Source: Pseudomonas sp. MYb60 (GTDB lineage Bacteria; Pseudomonadota; Gammaproteobacteria; Pseudomonadales; Pseudomonadaceae). Taken from it: DNA of 64,000 nucleotides. Location of the stretch: positions 248,001 to 312,000 of the forward strand of contig NZ_PCOZ01000001.1 of assembly GCF_002979555.1 (NCBI RefSeq). Direction: 5' to 3'. The notes beneath the pieces are model-generated. The model worked only from the letters and a program-made list of their open reading frames with translations. It did not search any database and was not told where the DNA came from. This document shows, one piece after another, positions 37,246 through 47,725 of the stretch (the first letter of the stretch is position 1; every line of letters begins with the position of its first letter). A program made the translations under genes and the position numbers.

Positions 37246-39045
37246 GTGAGTGATTTGAGTCATATCCGCAATTTCTCCATCATCGCCCACATTGACCATG
37301 GCAAGTCGACGCTGGCCGATCGATTCATCCAGATGTGCGGCGGCCTTGCCGAGCGTGAAATGGAAGCCCAGGTCCTGGACTCCATGGACCTTGAGCGCGA
37401 GCGCGGGATCACCATCAAGGCCCACAGCGTAACGCTGTACTACAAAGCCAAAGACGGCATCACCTACCAGCTCAACTTCATTGACACCCCGGGCCACGTC
37501 GACTTCACCTACGAAGTCAGCCGTTCCCTGGCGGCCTGTGAAGGTGCCCTGCTGGTGGTCGACGCCGGCCAGGGCGTGGAAGCGCAGTCGGTTGCCAACT
37601 GCTACACCGCGATCGAGCAGGGCCTGGAAGTCATGCCCGTACTGAACAAGATCGACCTGCCCCAGGCCGAGCCTGAGCGCGTCAAGGAAGAGATCGAGAA
37701 GATCATCGGCATCGACGCCACCGACGCCGTCACCTGCAGCGCCAAGACCGGCCTGGGTGTCGACGAAGTGCTCGAGCGCCTGGTACACACCATTCCCGCC
37801 CCGACCGGCAACTACGAAGATCCGCTGCAAGCGTTGATCATCGACTCCTGGTTCGACAACTACCTGGGCGTTGTTTCCCTGGTACGCGTGCGCCACGGCC
37901 GTGTGAAGAAAGGCGACAAGATCCTGGTCAAGTCCACCGGCAAGATCCACCTGGTGGACAGCGTCGGTGTGTTCAACCCCAAGCACACCGCGACCACCGA
38001 TCTGAAAGCCGGCGAAGTAGGCTTCATCATCGCCGGTATCAAGGACATTCACGGTGCGCCAGTGGGTGACACCCTGACCTTGAGCAGCACCCCCGACGTC
38101 GACGTGTTGCCTGGCTTCAAACGCATCCAGCCACAGGTCTACGCCGGCCTGTTCCCGGTCAGCTCCGACGACTTCGAAGACTTCCGCGAAGCCCTGCAAA
38201 AGCTGACCCTCAACGACTCGTCGTTGCAGTACACCCCGGAAAGCTCCGACGCCCTGGGCTTCGGCTTCCGTTGCGGCTTCCTTGGCATGCTGCACATGGA
38301 AATCATCCAGGAGCGCCTCGAGCGCGAGTACGACCTGGACCTGATCACCACCGCGCCAACCGTTATTTTCGAGTTGTTGCTGAAAACCGGTGAAACGATT
38401 TACGTCGATAACCCGTCCAAGCTCCCGGACCTGTCGGCCATTGAAGACATGCGCGAGCCTATCGTGCGGGCCAATATCCTGGTGCCGCAGGAGCACTTGG
38501 GCAACGTCATCACCCTGTGTATCGAGAAACGTGGCGTCCAGCGCGACATGCTGTTCCTCGGTACCCAGGTGCAAGTGACCTATGACATGCCGATGAACGA
38601 AGTGGTCCTGGACTTCTTCGACCGTCTCAAATCCACCAGTCGCGGCTATGCTTCGCTGGATTACCATTTCGACCGTTACCAATCGGCTAATCTGGTGAAA
38701 CTGGACGTGTTGATCAACGGCGACAAGGTCGATGCCCTGGCACTCATCGTGCACAAGGACAACGCGCACTACAAAGGTCGCCAGTTGACCGAGAAGATGA
38801 AAGAACTGATTCCGCGCCAGATGTTCGACGTCGCGATCCAGGCCGCCATCGGCGGGCAGATCATTGCACGGACCTCCGTCAAGGCTCTCAGAAAGAACGT
38901 ACTGGCCAAATGCTACGGCGGTGACGTAAGCCGTAAGCGCAAGCTGCTTGAGAAGCAAAAGGCCGGTAAGAAACGCATGAAGCAAGTCGGCAACGTGGAA
39001 GTTCCACAAGAAGCCTTCCTTGCAGTGCTCAGGTTGGATAGTTAG
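37246..39045 (+). CDS. lepA: Elongation factor 4 (back-translocating GTPase LepA)
   Basis: A 599-residue translational GTPase. G1 is [15 protein letters not shown]2/switch includes [13 protein letters not shown]3 is [16 protein letters not shown]4 [13 protein letters not shown], and the C-terminal LepA-specific domain ends [23 protein letters not shown] start. lepB follows by 5 bp. Confidence 0.98.
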   Translation: MSDLSHIRNFSIIAHIDHGKSTLADRFIQMCGGLAEREMEAQVLDSMDLERERGITIKAHSVTLYYKAKDGITYQLNFIDTPGHVDFTYEVSRSLAACEGALLVVDAGQGVEAQSVANCYTAIEQGLEVMPVLNKIDLPQAEPERVKEEIEKIIGIDATDAVTCSAKTGLGVDEVLERLVHTIPAPTGNYEDPLQALIIDSWFDNYLGVVSLVRVRHGRVKKGDKILVKSTGKIHLVDSVGVFNPKHTATTDLKAGEVGFIIAGIKDIHGAPVGDTLTLSSTPDVDVLPGFKRIQPQVYAGLFPVSSDDFEDFREALQKLTLNDSSLQYTPESSDALGFGFRCGFLGMLHMEIIQERLEREYDLDLITTAPTVIFELLLKTGETIYVDNPSKLPDLSAIEDMREPIVRANILVPQEHLGNVITLCIEKRGVQRDMLFLGTQVQVTYDMPMNEVVLDFFDRLKSTSRGYASLDYHFDRYQSANLVKLDVLINGDKVDALALIVHKDNAHYKGRQLTEKMKELIPRQMFDVAIQAAIGGQIIARTSVKALRKNVLAKCYGGDVSRKRKLLEKQKAGKKRMKQVGNVEVPQEAFLAVLRLDS

Positions 39046-39050
39046 GTCCT

Positions 39051-39902
39051 ATGTCACTAAATTTCCCGCTGTTGCTGGTCATCGCCGTTGCCGTTTGCGG
39101 TCTCCTGGCGTTGCTTGATCTGGTGTTCTTCGCCCCGCGTCGGCGGGCGGCCATCGCGTCGTATCAGGGCAGCGTCAGCCAGCCCGATGCCGTGGTGGTC
39201 GAGAAGCTGAACAAAGAGCCTTTGCTGGTTGAATACGGCAAGTCGTTCTTCCCGGTGCTGTTCATCGTGCTGGTGTTGCGTTCGTTCCTGGTAGAACCGT
39301 TTCAGATCCCGTCGGGCTCGATGAAACCTACCCTGGACGTGGGCGACTTCATCCTGGTGAACAAGTTTTCCTACGGGATTCGCCTGCCGGTGATCGACAA
39401 GAAAGTCATCGAGATCGGTGACCCGCAACGCGGCGATGTGATGGTGTTTCGCTTCCCGAGTGATCCGAACGTCAACTACATCAAGCGTGTGGTCGGCCTG
39501 CCGGGCGACGTGATTCGCTACACCGGCGACAAGCGCCTGCTGATCAACGGTGAATCGGTGGCTGAAAAGCTGATCGGCTCCGAGCCGAACTCCCTGGGCA
39601 GCGCCGAGCTGTATCAGGAGAAGCTTGGCGCGGTGGAGCACCAGATCCGCAAGGAAATGTCGCGCTATCGCCAGCCTGATGGCGAGTGGAAAGTACCTGC
39701 CGGGCACTATTTCATGATGGGCGACAACCGTGACAACTCCAATGACAGCCGTTATTGGAACGATCCCAACATTCCCAAGGAAATGCTGGGCATGGTTCCC
39801 GACGAGAACATTGTCGGCAAGGCCTTCGCGGTCTGGATGAGTTGGCCGGAGCCCAAGCTCAGCCACCTGCCGAACTTCTCGCGAGTCGGGCTGATCAAGT
39901 AA
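39051..39902 (+). CDS. lepB: Signal peptidase I
   Basis: A 283-residue type I signal peptidase with two N-terminal membrane helices. Catalytic Ser is in FQIPSGSMKPTLDVGDFILV and catalytic Lys in NYIKRVVGLPGD; box E is MMGDNRDNSNDSRYW. It is cotranscribed with lepA. Confidence 0.98.
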   Translation: MSLNFPLLLVIAVAVCGLLALLDLVFFAPRRRAAIASYQGSVSQPDAVVVEKLNKEPLLVEYGKSFFPVLFIVLVLRSFLVEPFQIPSGSMKPTLDVGDFILVNKFSYGIRLPVIDKKVIEIGDPQRGDVMVFRFPSDPNVNYIKRVVGLPGDVIRYTGDKRLLINGESVAEKLIGSEPNSLGSAELYQEKLGAVEHQIRKEMSRYRQPDGEWKVPAGHYFMMGDNRDNSNDSRYWNDPNIPKEMLGMVPDENIVGKAFAVWMSWPEPKLSHLPNFSRVGLIK

Positions 39903-39909
39903 TACAAGC

Positions 39910-39930
39910 GGCGCTGTGAACACAGCGCCG
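39910..39930 (+). terminator. Hairpin after lepB
   Basis: GGCGCTGTG-AA-CACAGCGCC stem; the T-rich part after it (CTGCTTTTC) is weak. It may act as an attenuator between lepB and rnc. Confidence 0.5.
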
Positions 39931-40049
39931 ACTGCTTTTCTGGGGCTTGGACATTTTCTGGCCTCATGCGGCACCTACCAGGATTTGAATTTGAACACTG
40001 CGTCAATCGTCGATGGCCGCCGGTGCCACCAACTAGATATGGATAAACC

Positions 40050-40739
40050 GTGACCGTTTCTCTAGCACGTCTCGAGCGCCAGCTCGGCTACACCTTCAAG
40101 GACCAGGAATTGATGGTCCTTGCCCTCACACACCGCAGCTTTGCAGGGCGTAACAACGAACGCCTGGAATTCCTCGGTGATGCCATCCTCAATTTCGTCG
40201 CCGGTGAAGCGCTGTTCGAGCGTTTTCCCCAAGCCCGTGAAGGCCAGCTGTCGCGCCTGCGCGCGCGCCTGGTGAAGGGAGAGACCCTTGCCGTGCTGGC
40301 CCGTGGTTTCGGCCTCGGCGAATACCTGCGCCTGGGCTCCGGCGAGTTGAAGAGCGGCGGTTTTCGCCGCGAGTCGATCCTGGCCGACGCCCTCGAAGCG
40401 CTGATTGGCGCGATCTACCTCGACGCAGGCATGGAAGCGGCCAAGGAGCGTGTCACCGCCTGGCTGACCTCCGAGATCGAGAGCCTGACGCTGGTCGACA
40501 CCAACAAAGATCCCAAGACCCGCCTGCAGGAATTCCTGCAGTCCCGCGGGTGCGAACTGCCACGCTATGAAGTGGTGGATATCCAGGGTGAGCCGCATTG
40601 CCGTGTATTCTTCGTGGAATGTGAAATCACCTTACTGAACGAAAAAAGCCGAGGTCAGGGTGTGAGCCGTCGTATTGCCGAACAGGTAGCGGCCGCCGCA
40701 GCACTGATTGCCCTGGGCGTGGAGAATGGCCATGACTGA
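40050..40739 (+). CDS. rnc: Ribonuclease III
   Basis: A 229-residue RNase III. The catalytic signature is [20 protein letters not shown]; the second acidic site is [15 protein letters not shown]; the C-terminal double-stranded RNA-binding domain runs from [20 protein letters not shown] to [20 protein letters not shown] start. era overlaps its end by 8 bp. The gene usually found between lepB and rnc in Pseudomonas (DUF4845) is absent here. Confidence 0.98.
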   Translation: MTVSLARLERQLGYTFKDQELMVLALTHRSFAGRNNERLEFLGDAILNFVAGEALFERFPQAREGQLSRLRARLVKGETLAVLARGFGLGEYLRLGSGELKSGGFRRESILADALEALIGAIYLDAGMEAAKERVTAWLTSEIESLTLVDTNKDPKTRLQEFLQSRGCELPRYEVVDIQGEPHCRVFFVECEITLLNEKSRGQGVSRRIAEQVAAAAALIALGVENGHD

Positions 40740-41634
40740 TTCAACCGCAACACGCTGTGGCTATGTTGCCATTGTCGGCCGCCCGAACGTGGGCAAGTCC
40801 ACGCTGCTCAACCACATCCTCGGGCAAAAGCTCGCGATCACTTCGCGCAAGCCGCAGACCACCCGTCACAACATGCTGGGTATCAAGACCGAAGGCAACG
40901 TGCAAGCGGTCTACGTCGACACCCCGGGCATGCACAAGGGGGGCGAAAAGGCCCTCAACCGCTACATGAACAAGACCGCTTCGGCGGCGTTGAAAGACGT
41001 CGACGTGGTGATCTTCGTGGTGGACCGCACCAAGTGGACCGACGAGGATCAGATGGTCCTCGAACGTGTGCAGTACGTCACCGGCCCCTTGATCGTTGCG
41101 CTGAACAAGACCGACCGCATCGAAGACAAGGCCGAGCTGATGCCGCACCTGAGCTGGCTGCAGGAGCAACTGCCGAACGCCCAGATCATCCCGATCTCGG
41201 CCCAGCACGGTCACAACCTTGAAGCCCTGGAGCGCGTGATCGCCGAACACTTGCCGGAGAACGAGCACTTCTTCCCGGAAGACCAGATCACCGACCGCAG
41301 CAGCCGTTTTCTTGCCGCCGAGCTGGTGCGCGAGAAAATCATGCGCCAGATGGGCGCCGAGCTGCCGTACCAGATCACCGTCGAAATCGAAGAGTTCAAG
41401 CAGCAGGGCAAGACCTTGCATATCCATGCGCTGATCCTCGTCGAACGTGACGGCCAGAAGAAAATCATCATTGGCGACAAGGGCGAGCGCATCAAGCGCA
41501 TCGGCACCGAAGCGCGCAAGGATATGGAGCTGCTGTTCGACTCCAAGATCATGCTCAACCTGTGGGTGAAGGTGAAAGGCGGCTGGTCCGACGATGAGCG
41601 CGCACTGCGCTCTCTCGGCTACGGCGACCTCTAA
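40732..41634 (+). CDS. era: GTPase Era
   Basis: A 300-residue Era GTPase for 30S assembly. G1 [18 protein letters not shown], switch [11 protein letters not shown]3 DTPGMHKG, G4 NKTDRIED, and a KH domain with [20 protein letters not shown]. The ATG at 40732 follows GGAG by 7 nt, and an ATG two codons upstream is possible. It overlaps rnc by 8 bp. Confidence 0.97.
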   Translation: MTDSTATRCGYVAIVGRPNVGKSTLLNHILGQKLAITSRKPQTTRHNMLGIKTEGNVQAVYVDTPGMHKGGEKALNRYMNKTASAALKDVDVVIFVVDRTKWTDEDQMVLERVQYVTGPLIVALNKTDRIEDKAELMPHLSWLQEQLPNAQIIPISAQHGHNLEALERVIAEHLPENEHFFPEDQITDRSSRFLAAELVREKIMRQMGAELPYQITVEIEEFKQQGKTLHIHALILVERDGQKKIIIGDKGERIKRIGTEARKDMELLFDSKIMLNLWVKVKGGWSDDERALRSLGYGDL

Positions 41635-41651
41635 GCGCACCGCAGTACACA

Positions 41652-41741
41652 TGTGGGAGGGGGCTTGCCCCCGATAGCCGTGGTTCAGTTGACACATAAG
41701 TGACTGACACACTGCCATCGGGGGCAAGCCCCCTCCCACAT
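41652..41741. repeat. REPIN inside the era-recO interval
   Basis: TGTGGGAGGGGGCTTGCC at the left, GGGGGCAAGCCCCCTCCCAC at the right. It separates two genes that are normally joined in one operon, so it may change recO expression or mRNA stability. Confidence 0.9.
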
Positions 41742-41786
41742 TCGGTGTGTGTAGTGTTCAACAACGCATTCCAGCAGCGAGCCTCC

Positions 41787-42470
41787 ATGTCCCAATCCCT
41801 CAGCCAACCCGCCTACGTCCTGCACAGCCGCGCCTACCGTGAGACCAGCGCGCTGGTGGACTTCCTCACGCCCCAAGGCCGCCTTCGCGCCGTCTTGCGC
41901 AGCGCGCGGGGCAAGGCGGGCACGCAGGCGCGGCCGTTTGTGGCGTTGGACGTGGAGTTTCGCGGCAAAGGTGAGCTGAAAAACGTCGGCCGCCTGGAAA
42001 GCGTCGGTGCCTCTGCGTGGCTCAACGGCGATGCATTGTTCAGCGGGCTCTACCTCAATGAGCTGCTGATCCGCCTGCTGCCCGCCGAAGACCCGCACCC
42101 GGCGGTGTTCGATCACTACGCCGCCACCTTGCTCGCCCTGGCTGAAGGCCGCCCGCTGGAGCCGCTGCTGCGCGCCTTTGAATGGCGCCTGCTGGACGAC
42201 TTGGGCTACGGCTTCGAGCTGGACAACGACCTTCACGGTGAGCCCATCGCTGCCGACGGCATGTACCGCCTGCAAGTCGACGCCGGCCTCGAACGCGTGT
42301 ACCTGCTGCAACCTGGCCTGTTTCAGGGCACCGAGTTGCTGGCGATGAGCGAGGCTGACTGGACCGCACCCGGGGCCTTGTCCGCTGCCAAGCGCCTGAT
42401 GCGCCAGGCCCTGGCCGTGCATTTGGGTGGGCGGCCACTGGTCAGCCGCGAGTTGTTTCGAAAGCCCTGA
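41787..42470 (+). CDS. recO: DNA repair protein RecO
   Basis: A 227-residue RecO for RecF-pathway loading of RecA. N-terminal OB fold: [19 protein letters not shown] and [13 protein letters not shown]; helical C-terminal part with [18 protein letters not shown] and [15 protein letters not shown]. The ATG at 41787 was chosen on family N-terminus; its ribosome site is weak. Confidence 0.95.
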   Translation: MSQSLSQPAYVLHSRAYRETSALVDFLTPQGRLRAVLRSARGKAGTQARPFVALDVEFRGKGELKNVGRLESVGASAWLNGDALFSGLYLNELLIRLLPAEDPHPAVFDHYAATLLALAEGRPLEPLLRAFEWRLLDDLGYGFELDNDLHGEPIAADGMYRLQVDAGLERVYLLQPGLFQGTELLAMSEADWTAPGALSAAKRLMRQALAVHLGGRPLVSRELFRKP

Positions 42471-42521
42471 CAACCCCGTGTATGCTGTGCAGCGTTTCTT
42501 TCCCTATTCAGGAGCGCTTCC

Positions 42522-43265
42522 GTGAGCACCAGCAATCGCATTCTTCTTGGCGTCAACATCGACCACGTCGCTACCCTGCGCCAGGCCCGGGGCACCCGTT
42601 ACCCTGACCCGGTCAAGGCCGCGCTGGACGCCGAAGAAGCGGGCGCCGACGGCATCACCGTGCACCTGCGCGAAGACCGCCGCCATATCCAGGAGCGCGA
42701 TGTGTTGCTGCTCAAGGACGTGCTGCAAACCCGCATGAACTTCGAAATGGGGGTCACCGAGGAGATGATGGCGTTCGCCGAGCGCATCCGCCCGGCGCAC
42801 ATCTGCCTGGTGCCGGAAACTCGCCAGGAACTCACCACCGAAGGCGGCCTCGATGTGGCCGGCCAGGAAGCGCGGATCAAGGCCGCGGTGGACCGCCTGT
42901 CGCAGATCGGCAGTGAAGTCTCGCTGTTCATCGACGCCGACGAGCGCCAGATCGAAGCATCGCGCCGTGTTGGCGCGCCGGCCATCGAACTGCACACAGG
43001 GCGTTATGCCGATGCCACCACGCCAACTGAAGTGGCTGATGAACTGCAGCGCATCATTGACGGTGTTGCTGTTGGGCTGCGTGAAGGTTTGATCGTCAAT
43101 GCTGGTCATGGCCTGCACTACCACAACGTCGAAGCCGTGGCCGCGATCAAGGGCATCAACGAGCTGAACATCGGCCACGCGCTGGTGGCCCATGCACTGT
43201 TCGTCGGTTTCAAAGGCGCGGTGGCCGAGATGAAGGCCTTGATCCTGGCTGCTGCAAAGGCCTAA
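42522..43265 (+). CDS. pdxJ: Pyridoxine 5'-phosphate synthase
   Basis: A 247-residue TIM-barrel enzyme that forms pyridoxine 5'-phosphate from deoxyxylulose phosphate and aminoacetone phosphate. Marks: [54 protein letters not shown] and [18 protein letters not shown] start with AGGAG upstream. Confidence 0.98.
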   Translation: MSTSNRILLGVNIDHVATLRQARGTRYPDPVKAALDAEEAGADGITVHLREDRRHIQERDVLLLKDVLQTRMNFEMGVTEEMMAFAERIRPAHICLVPETRQELTTEGGLDVAGQEARIKAAVDRLSQIGSEVSLFIDADERQIEASRRVGAPAIELHTGRYADATTPTEVADELQRIIDGVAVGLREGLIVNAGHGLHYHNVEAVAAIKGINELNIGHALVAHALFVGFKGAVAEMKALILAAAKA

Positions 43266-43283
43266 AGAACGCCGAAGATCCAA

Positions 43284-43372
43284 TGTGGGAGGGGACTTGC
43301 CCCCGATGGCAATGGGTGTGCTACCGATAGGCTGATTGACACACCGCTATCGGGGGAAAGCCCCTCCCACAT
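43284..43372. repeat. REPIN after pdxJ
   Basis: TGTGGGAGGGGACTTGCC and the inverted GGGGGAAAGCCCCTCCCACA; both halves show small differences from the canonical form. Confidence 0.87.
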
Positions 43373-43457
43373 GAGAAGCCTTACTGTTTAGCCGATGCAG
43401 GTGTATCGTATCCGCCTTTTGCAGGCCCTGGGCCTGCGGCAGATACGTGAGGTTGTT

Positions 43458-44834
43458 GTGTCCCGATCCTTTTCCCGTCGACAAATCCTGGGTGGTCTTG
43501 CAGGCCTGGCCGTCGTAGGCGTCGGTGCCGGTGGCGCCTACCGCTACTGGCTGGGGAAAGTCGCCGAGGCCGAAGCGGGGCATGATTACGAGCTGATCGC
43601 CGCACCTTTGGATGTGGAGCTGGTACCCGGCCACAAGACCGAAGCCTGGGCGTTCGGCCCCTCGGCGCCGGGCACCGAATTGCGTGTGCGCCAGGGCGAG
43701 TGGCTGCGGGTGCGTTTTATCAACCACCTGCCGGTCGCCACCACCATCCACTGGCACGGCATCCGCCTGCCGCTGGAAATGGACGGCGTGCCCTACGTCT
43801 CCCAATTGCCGGTCTTGCCCGGTGAATATTTCGACTACAAATTCCGTGTGCCCGACGCCGGCAGCTACTGGTATCACCCCCATGTGAACAGCAGTGAAGA
43901 ACTCGGCCGTGGCCTGGTCGGGCCGCTGATCATCGAAGAGCGCGAGCCCACTGGTTTCAAGCACGAGCGCACCCTCAGCCTGAAGAGCTGGCACGTGGAC
44001 GAGGAGGGCGCCTTCGTAGCCTTCAGCATTCCCCGTGAAGCGGCACGCGGGGGGACTGCCGGGCGGTTATCGACGATCAATGGCGTGTCCCAGGCAGTGA
44101 TCGATTTGCCGGCCGGGCAGATCACTCGCGTACGTTTGCTCAACCTCGATAACACCCTGACCTATCGCATCAACATTCCGGATGTCGAGGCGCAGATCTA
44201 CGCGCTGGACGGCAACCCCATCGAGCCGCGCCCGTTGGGCAAGGAATACTGGCTTGGCCCTGGCATGCGCATCTGCCTGGCGATCAAGGCACCGCCCGCC
44301 GGTGAGGAGCTGTCGATCCGCAATGGCCCGGTGCGCCTCGGCACGTTCCGTTCGGTGACCAACACCGATGCGCCCACCGAGTGGCCGCCGGCGCTGCCCG
44401 CCAACCCGATTGCCGAACCGGACCTGGCCAACGCCGAGAAACTCAACTTCAATTTTGAATGGGTCGGCACCGTGTCCGTCGATGACGGCCGGCCGCCGAG
44501 CCTTTGGCAGATCAATGGCCAGGCCTGGGACATCACCGACAAGACCTGCGCCGACCGCCCCATCGCCAAGCTGGAAAAGGGCAAGAGCTACATTTTCGAA
44601 TTGAAGAACATGACCCAGTATCAGCACCCGATCCACCTGCATGGCATGAGCTTCAAGGTGATCGCCTCGAACCGCCACAAGGTGATCCCTTATTTCACCG
44701 ACACCTACCTGCTGGGCAAGAACGAACGCGCCCGCGTCGCGCTGGTGGCGGATAACCCGGGGGTGTGGATGTTCCACTGCCACGTGATCGACCACATGGA
44801 AACCGGCCTGATGGCCGCCATCGAGGTGGCGTGA
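43458..44834 (+). CDS. Multicopper oxidase, Tat-exported
   Basis: A 458-residue three-cupredoxin multicopper oxidase. The N-terminus SRSFSRRQILGGLAGLAVVG is a twin-arginine signal. All four copper motifs are visible: TIHWHGIRLP, YWYHPHVNSSEE, HPIHLHGMSF and FHCHVIDHMETGLM. The GTG at 43458 has GAGG upstream and gives a good Tat peptide; a longer start at 43395 does not. The role could be copper tolerance (CopA/CueO-like) or laccase-like. Its stop overlaps the tadA ATG (TGATG). Confidence 0.92.
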   Translation: MSRSFSRRQILGGLAGLAVVGVGAGGAYRYWLGKVAEAEAGHDYELIAAPLDVELVPGHKTEAWAFGPSAPGTELRVRQGEWLRVRFINHLPVATTIHWHGIRLPLEMDGVPYVSQLPVLPGEYFDYKFRVPDAGSYWYHPHVNSSEELGRGLVGPLIIEEREPTGFKHERTLSLKSWHVDEEGAFVAFSIPREAARGGTAGRLSTINGVSQAVIDLPAGQITRVRLLNLDNTLTYRINIPDVEAQIYALDGNPIEPRPLGKEYWLGPGMRICLAIKAPPAGEELSIRNGPVRLGTFRSVTNTDAPTEWPPALPANPIAEPDLANAEKLNFNFEWVGTVSVDDGRPPSLWQINGQAWDITDKTCADRPIAKLEKGKSYIFELKNMTQYQHPIHLHGMSFKVIASNRHKVIPYFTDTYLLGKNERARVALVADNPGVWMFHCHVIDHMETGLMAAIEVA

Positions 44835-45331
44835 TGCGTCAGATTCGCCCCGCCGCCATCATCGACCGCAGCCGTGACCAGGACTTCATGCGCGAGGCCC
44901 TGGCCCTGGCCGCCCAAGGCGCAGCCCTTGGCGAAGTGCCCGTGGGTGCGGTGCTGGTGCATGACGGAGAGATCATCGGCCGCGGCTTCAACTGCCCCAT
45001 CAGCGGTAACGACCCCAGCGCTCACGCCGAGATGGTCGCCATCCGCGCCGCCGCGCAAGCCATCAGCAATTACCGCCTGGTGGGCAGCACCCTGTATGTG
45101 ACCCTGGAGCCGTGCAGCATGTGCGCGGGCCTGATCGTGCATTCACGGGTGGCGCGGGTGGTGTATGGCGCGTTGGAGCCCAAGGCCGGGATTGTGCAGA
45201 GCCAGGGGCAGTTTTTTACCCAGGGTTTTCTCAATCACAGGGTGCTGTTCGAAGGTGGGGTGTTGGCAGAAGAATGCGGCACGGTGCTGAGCGAGTTCTT
45301 CAAAGCCCGAAGAGCCAAACCACCCATCTAA
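44834..45331 (+). CDS. tadA: tRNA-specific adenosine(34) deaminase
   Basis: A 165-residue zinc deaminase making inosine at the wobble position of tRNA-Arg. HAE in SAHAEMVAIRAAAQ and PCxxC in LEPCSMCAGLIVHSRVARVV. The ATG overlaps the oxidase stop. An essential enzyme. Confidence 0.95.
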   Translation: MRQIRPAAIIDRSRDQDFMREALALAAQGAALGEVPVGAVLVHDGEIIGRGFNCPISGNDPSAHAEMVAIRAAAQAISNYRLVGSTLYVTLEPCSMCAGLIVHSRVARVVYGALEPKAGIVQSQGQFFTQGFLNHRVLFEGGVLAEECGTVLSEFFKARRAKPPI

Positions 45332-45385
45332 CCAACACCGCCCCTCCCACATTTTGATCTCCATTTATTCAGGGAGATCTCAGGG

Positions 45386-46342
45386 TTACTTCTTGGCGAT
45401 GATCACCGCCCGCATCGGCGCCGGCAGCCCTTCTACAGTCTTGCTGTGATCCTCAGGATCAAGGAAATCACTCAACGACTGGTACTTCATCCACTCCGTC
45501 CCCCGTTGTTCCTCGACTGTGGTCACGCTCACATCCACACAGCGCACATCGCTGAATCCTGCACGGCGCAGCCACAGCATCAGCGCCGGTACCGACGGCA
45601 GGAACCACACGTTGCGCATCTGCGCATAGCGGTCTTCCGGCACCAGCACTTGCTGCTGATCGCCTTCTACCACCAAGGTTTCCAATACCAGTTCGCCGCC
45701 CTTGACCAAGGTGTCCTTCAGCGCCAGCAAATGCTCAATCGGCGAGCGACGGTGATAGAACACACCCATCGAAAACACAGTGTCGAAGCCTTCCAGGTTC
45801 GCCGGCAGGTCTTCAAACGGGAACGGCAAGTGCCAGGCCTTAGGCTCGGACAAATAGCGTTGCACCGCCTGGAACTGGCAGAAGAACAACCAGTTCGGGT
45901 CCACGCCAATCACACTGTCGGCCCCGGCACCGAGCATGCGCCACATGTAGTAGCCGTTGCCGCAGCCCACGTCGAGGATGCGCTTGCCCTTGAGGTTCAA
46001 GTGCGGTGCCACCCGCGACCACTTCCAGTCCGAGCGCCACTCGGTGTCGACGTGCACACCGAACAGGTGGAACGGCCCTTTGCGCCACGGGCTCAGGCCC
46101 ATCAGCGCGGTATGCATTTGGGCGCGGGTGTCGTCGTCGCAATCGGTGTCGAGGGTCAGGCCGTTGAGCAAGTCCACGTCGTTGGGCTGGATCTTCGGCA
46201 AGGCATCCAGTGCACTCTGCCAACGTTCCAGGTCACCATGACCTTTCTCCATTTTGCTATCGAGTTGCGCTTGCAGGCCCTGGGCCCACACGGCCAGGGG
46301 GGTGCCGACCAAGTGGCGGGCGAGGGGAGACAGATCAATCAT
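45386..46342 (-). CDS. cmoB: tRNA U34 carboxymethyltransferase CmoB
   Basis: A 318-residue enzyme that uses carboxy-SAM to make 5-carboxymethoxyuridine in tRNA. Marks: [59 protein letters not shown] and [16 protein letters not shown]. It is coupled to cmoA (ATGA overlap), which supplies its substrate. Confidence 0.97.
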   Translation of the reverse strand: MIDLSPLARHLVGTPLAVWAQGLQAQLDSKMEKGHGDLERWQSALDALPKIQPNDVDLLNGLTLDTDCDDDTRAQMHTALMGLSPWRKGPFHLFGVHVDTEWRSDWKWSRVAPHLNLKGKRILDVGCGNGYYMWRMLGAGADSVIGVDPNWLFFCQFQAVQRYLSEPKAWHLPFPFEDLPANLEGFDTVFSMGVFYHRRSPIEHLLALKDTLVKGGELVLETLVVEGDQQQVLVPEDRYAQMRNVWFLPSVPALMLWLRRAGFSDVRCVDVSVTTVEEQRGTEWMKYQSLSDFLDPEDHSKTVEGLPAPMRAVIIAKK

Positions 46343-47082
46343 GGCAAGGCAATCAACGAGGCAAAGTTAAGACACTGGAACCACGGCACGACTTTCGAGA
46401 ACCCGGCCGCCAACAGGCGTTCGCGGTGTTCTTCGAGGCTGTCGGGCTTCATGACGTTTTCGATGGCACTGCGTTTCTGGGCGATTTCCAGCTCGCTGTA
46501 GCCGTTGGCGCGCTTGAACGCGACATGCAGGTCGGTGAGTAGCGCGTGCTCCTGCGGATCATTGAAGCGCAGCTTTTCCGAGAGAATCAGCGCGCCTCCC
46601 GGCAACAGCGAGTGGCGGATACGCGCGAGCAACGCCAGGCGCTCTTCGGGAACGATGAATTGCAGGGTGAAGTTCAATGCCACCACCGAGGCCGGCTGGA
46701 ACTGCAACGCCAGGATATCGCCCTCGACCACCTCCACCGGCAACAGCTCCTGGAACATCGAGTCCTGGCCATTGAGGTACTCGCGGCAGCGCTCGACCAT
46801 GGCCGCCGAGTTATCCACCGCGATCACCCGGCAGCCGTCGGTGCGCACGTGGCGACGCAAGGCCTGGGTGACGGCGCCCAGGGACGAACCCAGGTCGTAG
46901 AGCACGCTATTGGGCTGGGCAAACTGTGCTGCGAGTACGCCGAGGTTCTCGACGATGGTCGGGTAACCGGGTACCGAGCGCTTGATCATGTCCGGGAACA
47001 CCCGTACCACGTCCTCGTTAAAGGCGAAGTCCGGCACCTGGGGCAGGGGCTGGGCGAATAGGCGATCGGGTTCTTTGCTCAC
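46339..47082 (-). CDS. cmoA: Carboxy-S-adenosyl-L-methionine synthase CmoA
   Basis: A 247-residue SAM-fold enzyme that makes carboxy-SAM from SAM and prephenate. Marks: [52 protein letters not shown] and [20 protein letters not shown]. The start is GTG. First gene of cmoAB. Confidence 0.96.
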   Translation of the reverse strand: MSKEPDRLFAQPLPQVPDFAFNEDVVRVFPDMIKRSVPGYPTIVENLGVLAAQFAQPNSVLYDLGSSLGAVTQALRRHVRTDGCRVIAVDNSAAMVERCREYLNGQDSMFQELLPVEVVEGDILALQFQPASVVALNFTLQFIVPEERLALLARIRHSLLPGGALILSEKLRFNDPQEHALLTDLHVAFKRANGYSELEIAQKRSAIENVMKPDSLEEHRERLLAAGFSKVVPWFQCLNFASLIALP

Positions 47083-47147
47083 GGTTGTTCCGGCATTGAT
47101 GGGGGAAAAGCCGGCATTTTAGCCAACTTGGCCCGCACGTGCGCGTA

Positions 47148-47537
47148 TCAGTTCACCGTAATCGTGCAGTCGAAGGTTTCAGCCGGCTCGGCTTCCGGTT
47201 CCCACGGCTGTTGGGACGTCAGCCGCAAACGGCCCTGGCCGCTGGTGAACGCCTGGAAGCGCCAGGTGGATTGACCGCCGCCGCCAATCACACCGGTCTC
47301 GGAACTGCTATAGACCTCTGGGCTCAATGCGCGCAGCACGCCGCCGGCAGAGTCCTGGATGGACCAGCGATAGCCGGTGGTGGGATTGCTCGGCAGGGTG
47401 AGGATCAAGTTTTGCCCGGACTTGAGTTGCAGCGGGCAGGCGCTCTGGTTGTCCACGGTGACGTTTTGCTTGGGCGTACTGGCGCACGCGGCGAGCAGGG
47501 CAAGGCTCAGGGGGAGAAGCAGGCGGGCTGCGGTCAT
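47148..47537 (-). CDS. icp: Chagasin-type (I42) cysteine peptidase inhibitor, lipoprotein
   Basis: A 129-residue secreted inhibitor. Lipobox LALLAACAS follows a short hydrophobic leader. The three chagasin loops are present: NPTTGYRW, the Gly-rich IGGGGQSTW and the QPWE loop (TSQQPWEPEA). The frame runs 43 codons further upstream through a REP element, so the ATG at 47537 is used. PAO1 has an equivalent gene next to asrA. Confidence 0.9.
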   Translation of the reverse strand: MTAARLLLPLSLALLAACASTPKQNVTVDNQSACPLQLKSGQNLILTLPSNPTTGYRWSIQDSAGGVLRALSPEVYSSSETGVIGGGGQSTWRFQAFTSGQGRLRLTSQQPWEPEAEPAETFDCTITVN

Positions 47538-47626
47538 GGAGGCTCCGTTGATTGGCGACGAAGGGCGAGCATAACCGAAGATGAGACATGGTGTGACAGG
47601 TAGGGGAGCGGTAGGGCGGTTGACGC

Positions 47627-47699
47627 CATCGGGGGCAAGCCCCCTCCCACATGTGTATGCATGCACACATCAACGTGTGGGAGGGGCTTGCCCCCGATG
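47627..47699. repeat. REP pair in tail-to-tail orientation
   Basis: CATCGGGGGCAAGCCCCCTC first, then GTGTGGGAGGGGCTTGCCCC, separated by about 20 bp containing the palindrome TGTGTATGCATGCACACA. The order of the two halves is the reverse of that in the other REPINs here. Confidence 0.82.
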
Positions 47700-47725
47700 A
47701 GGCCACCTCAGGCCCTACTGCGCTA

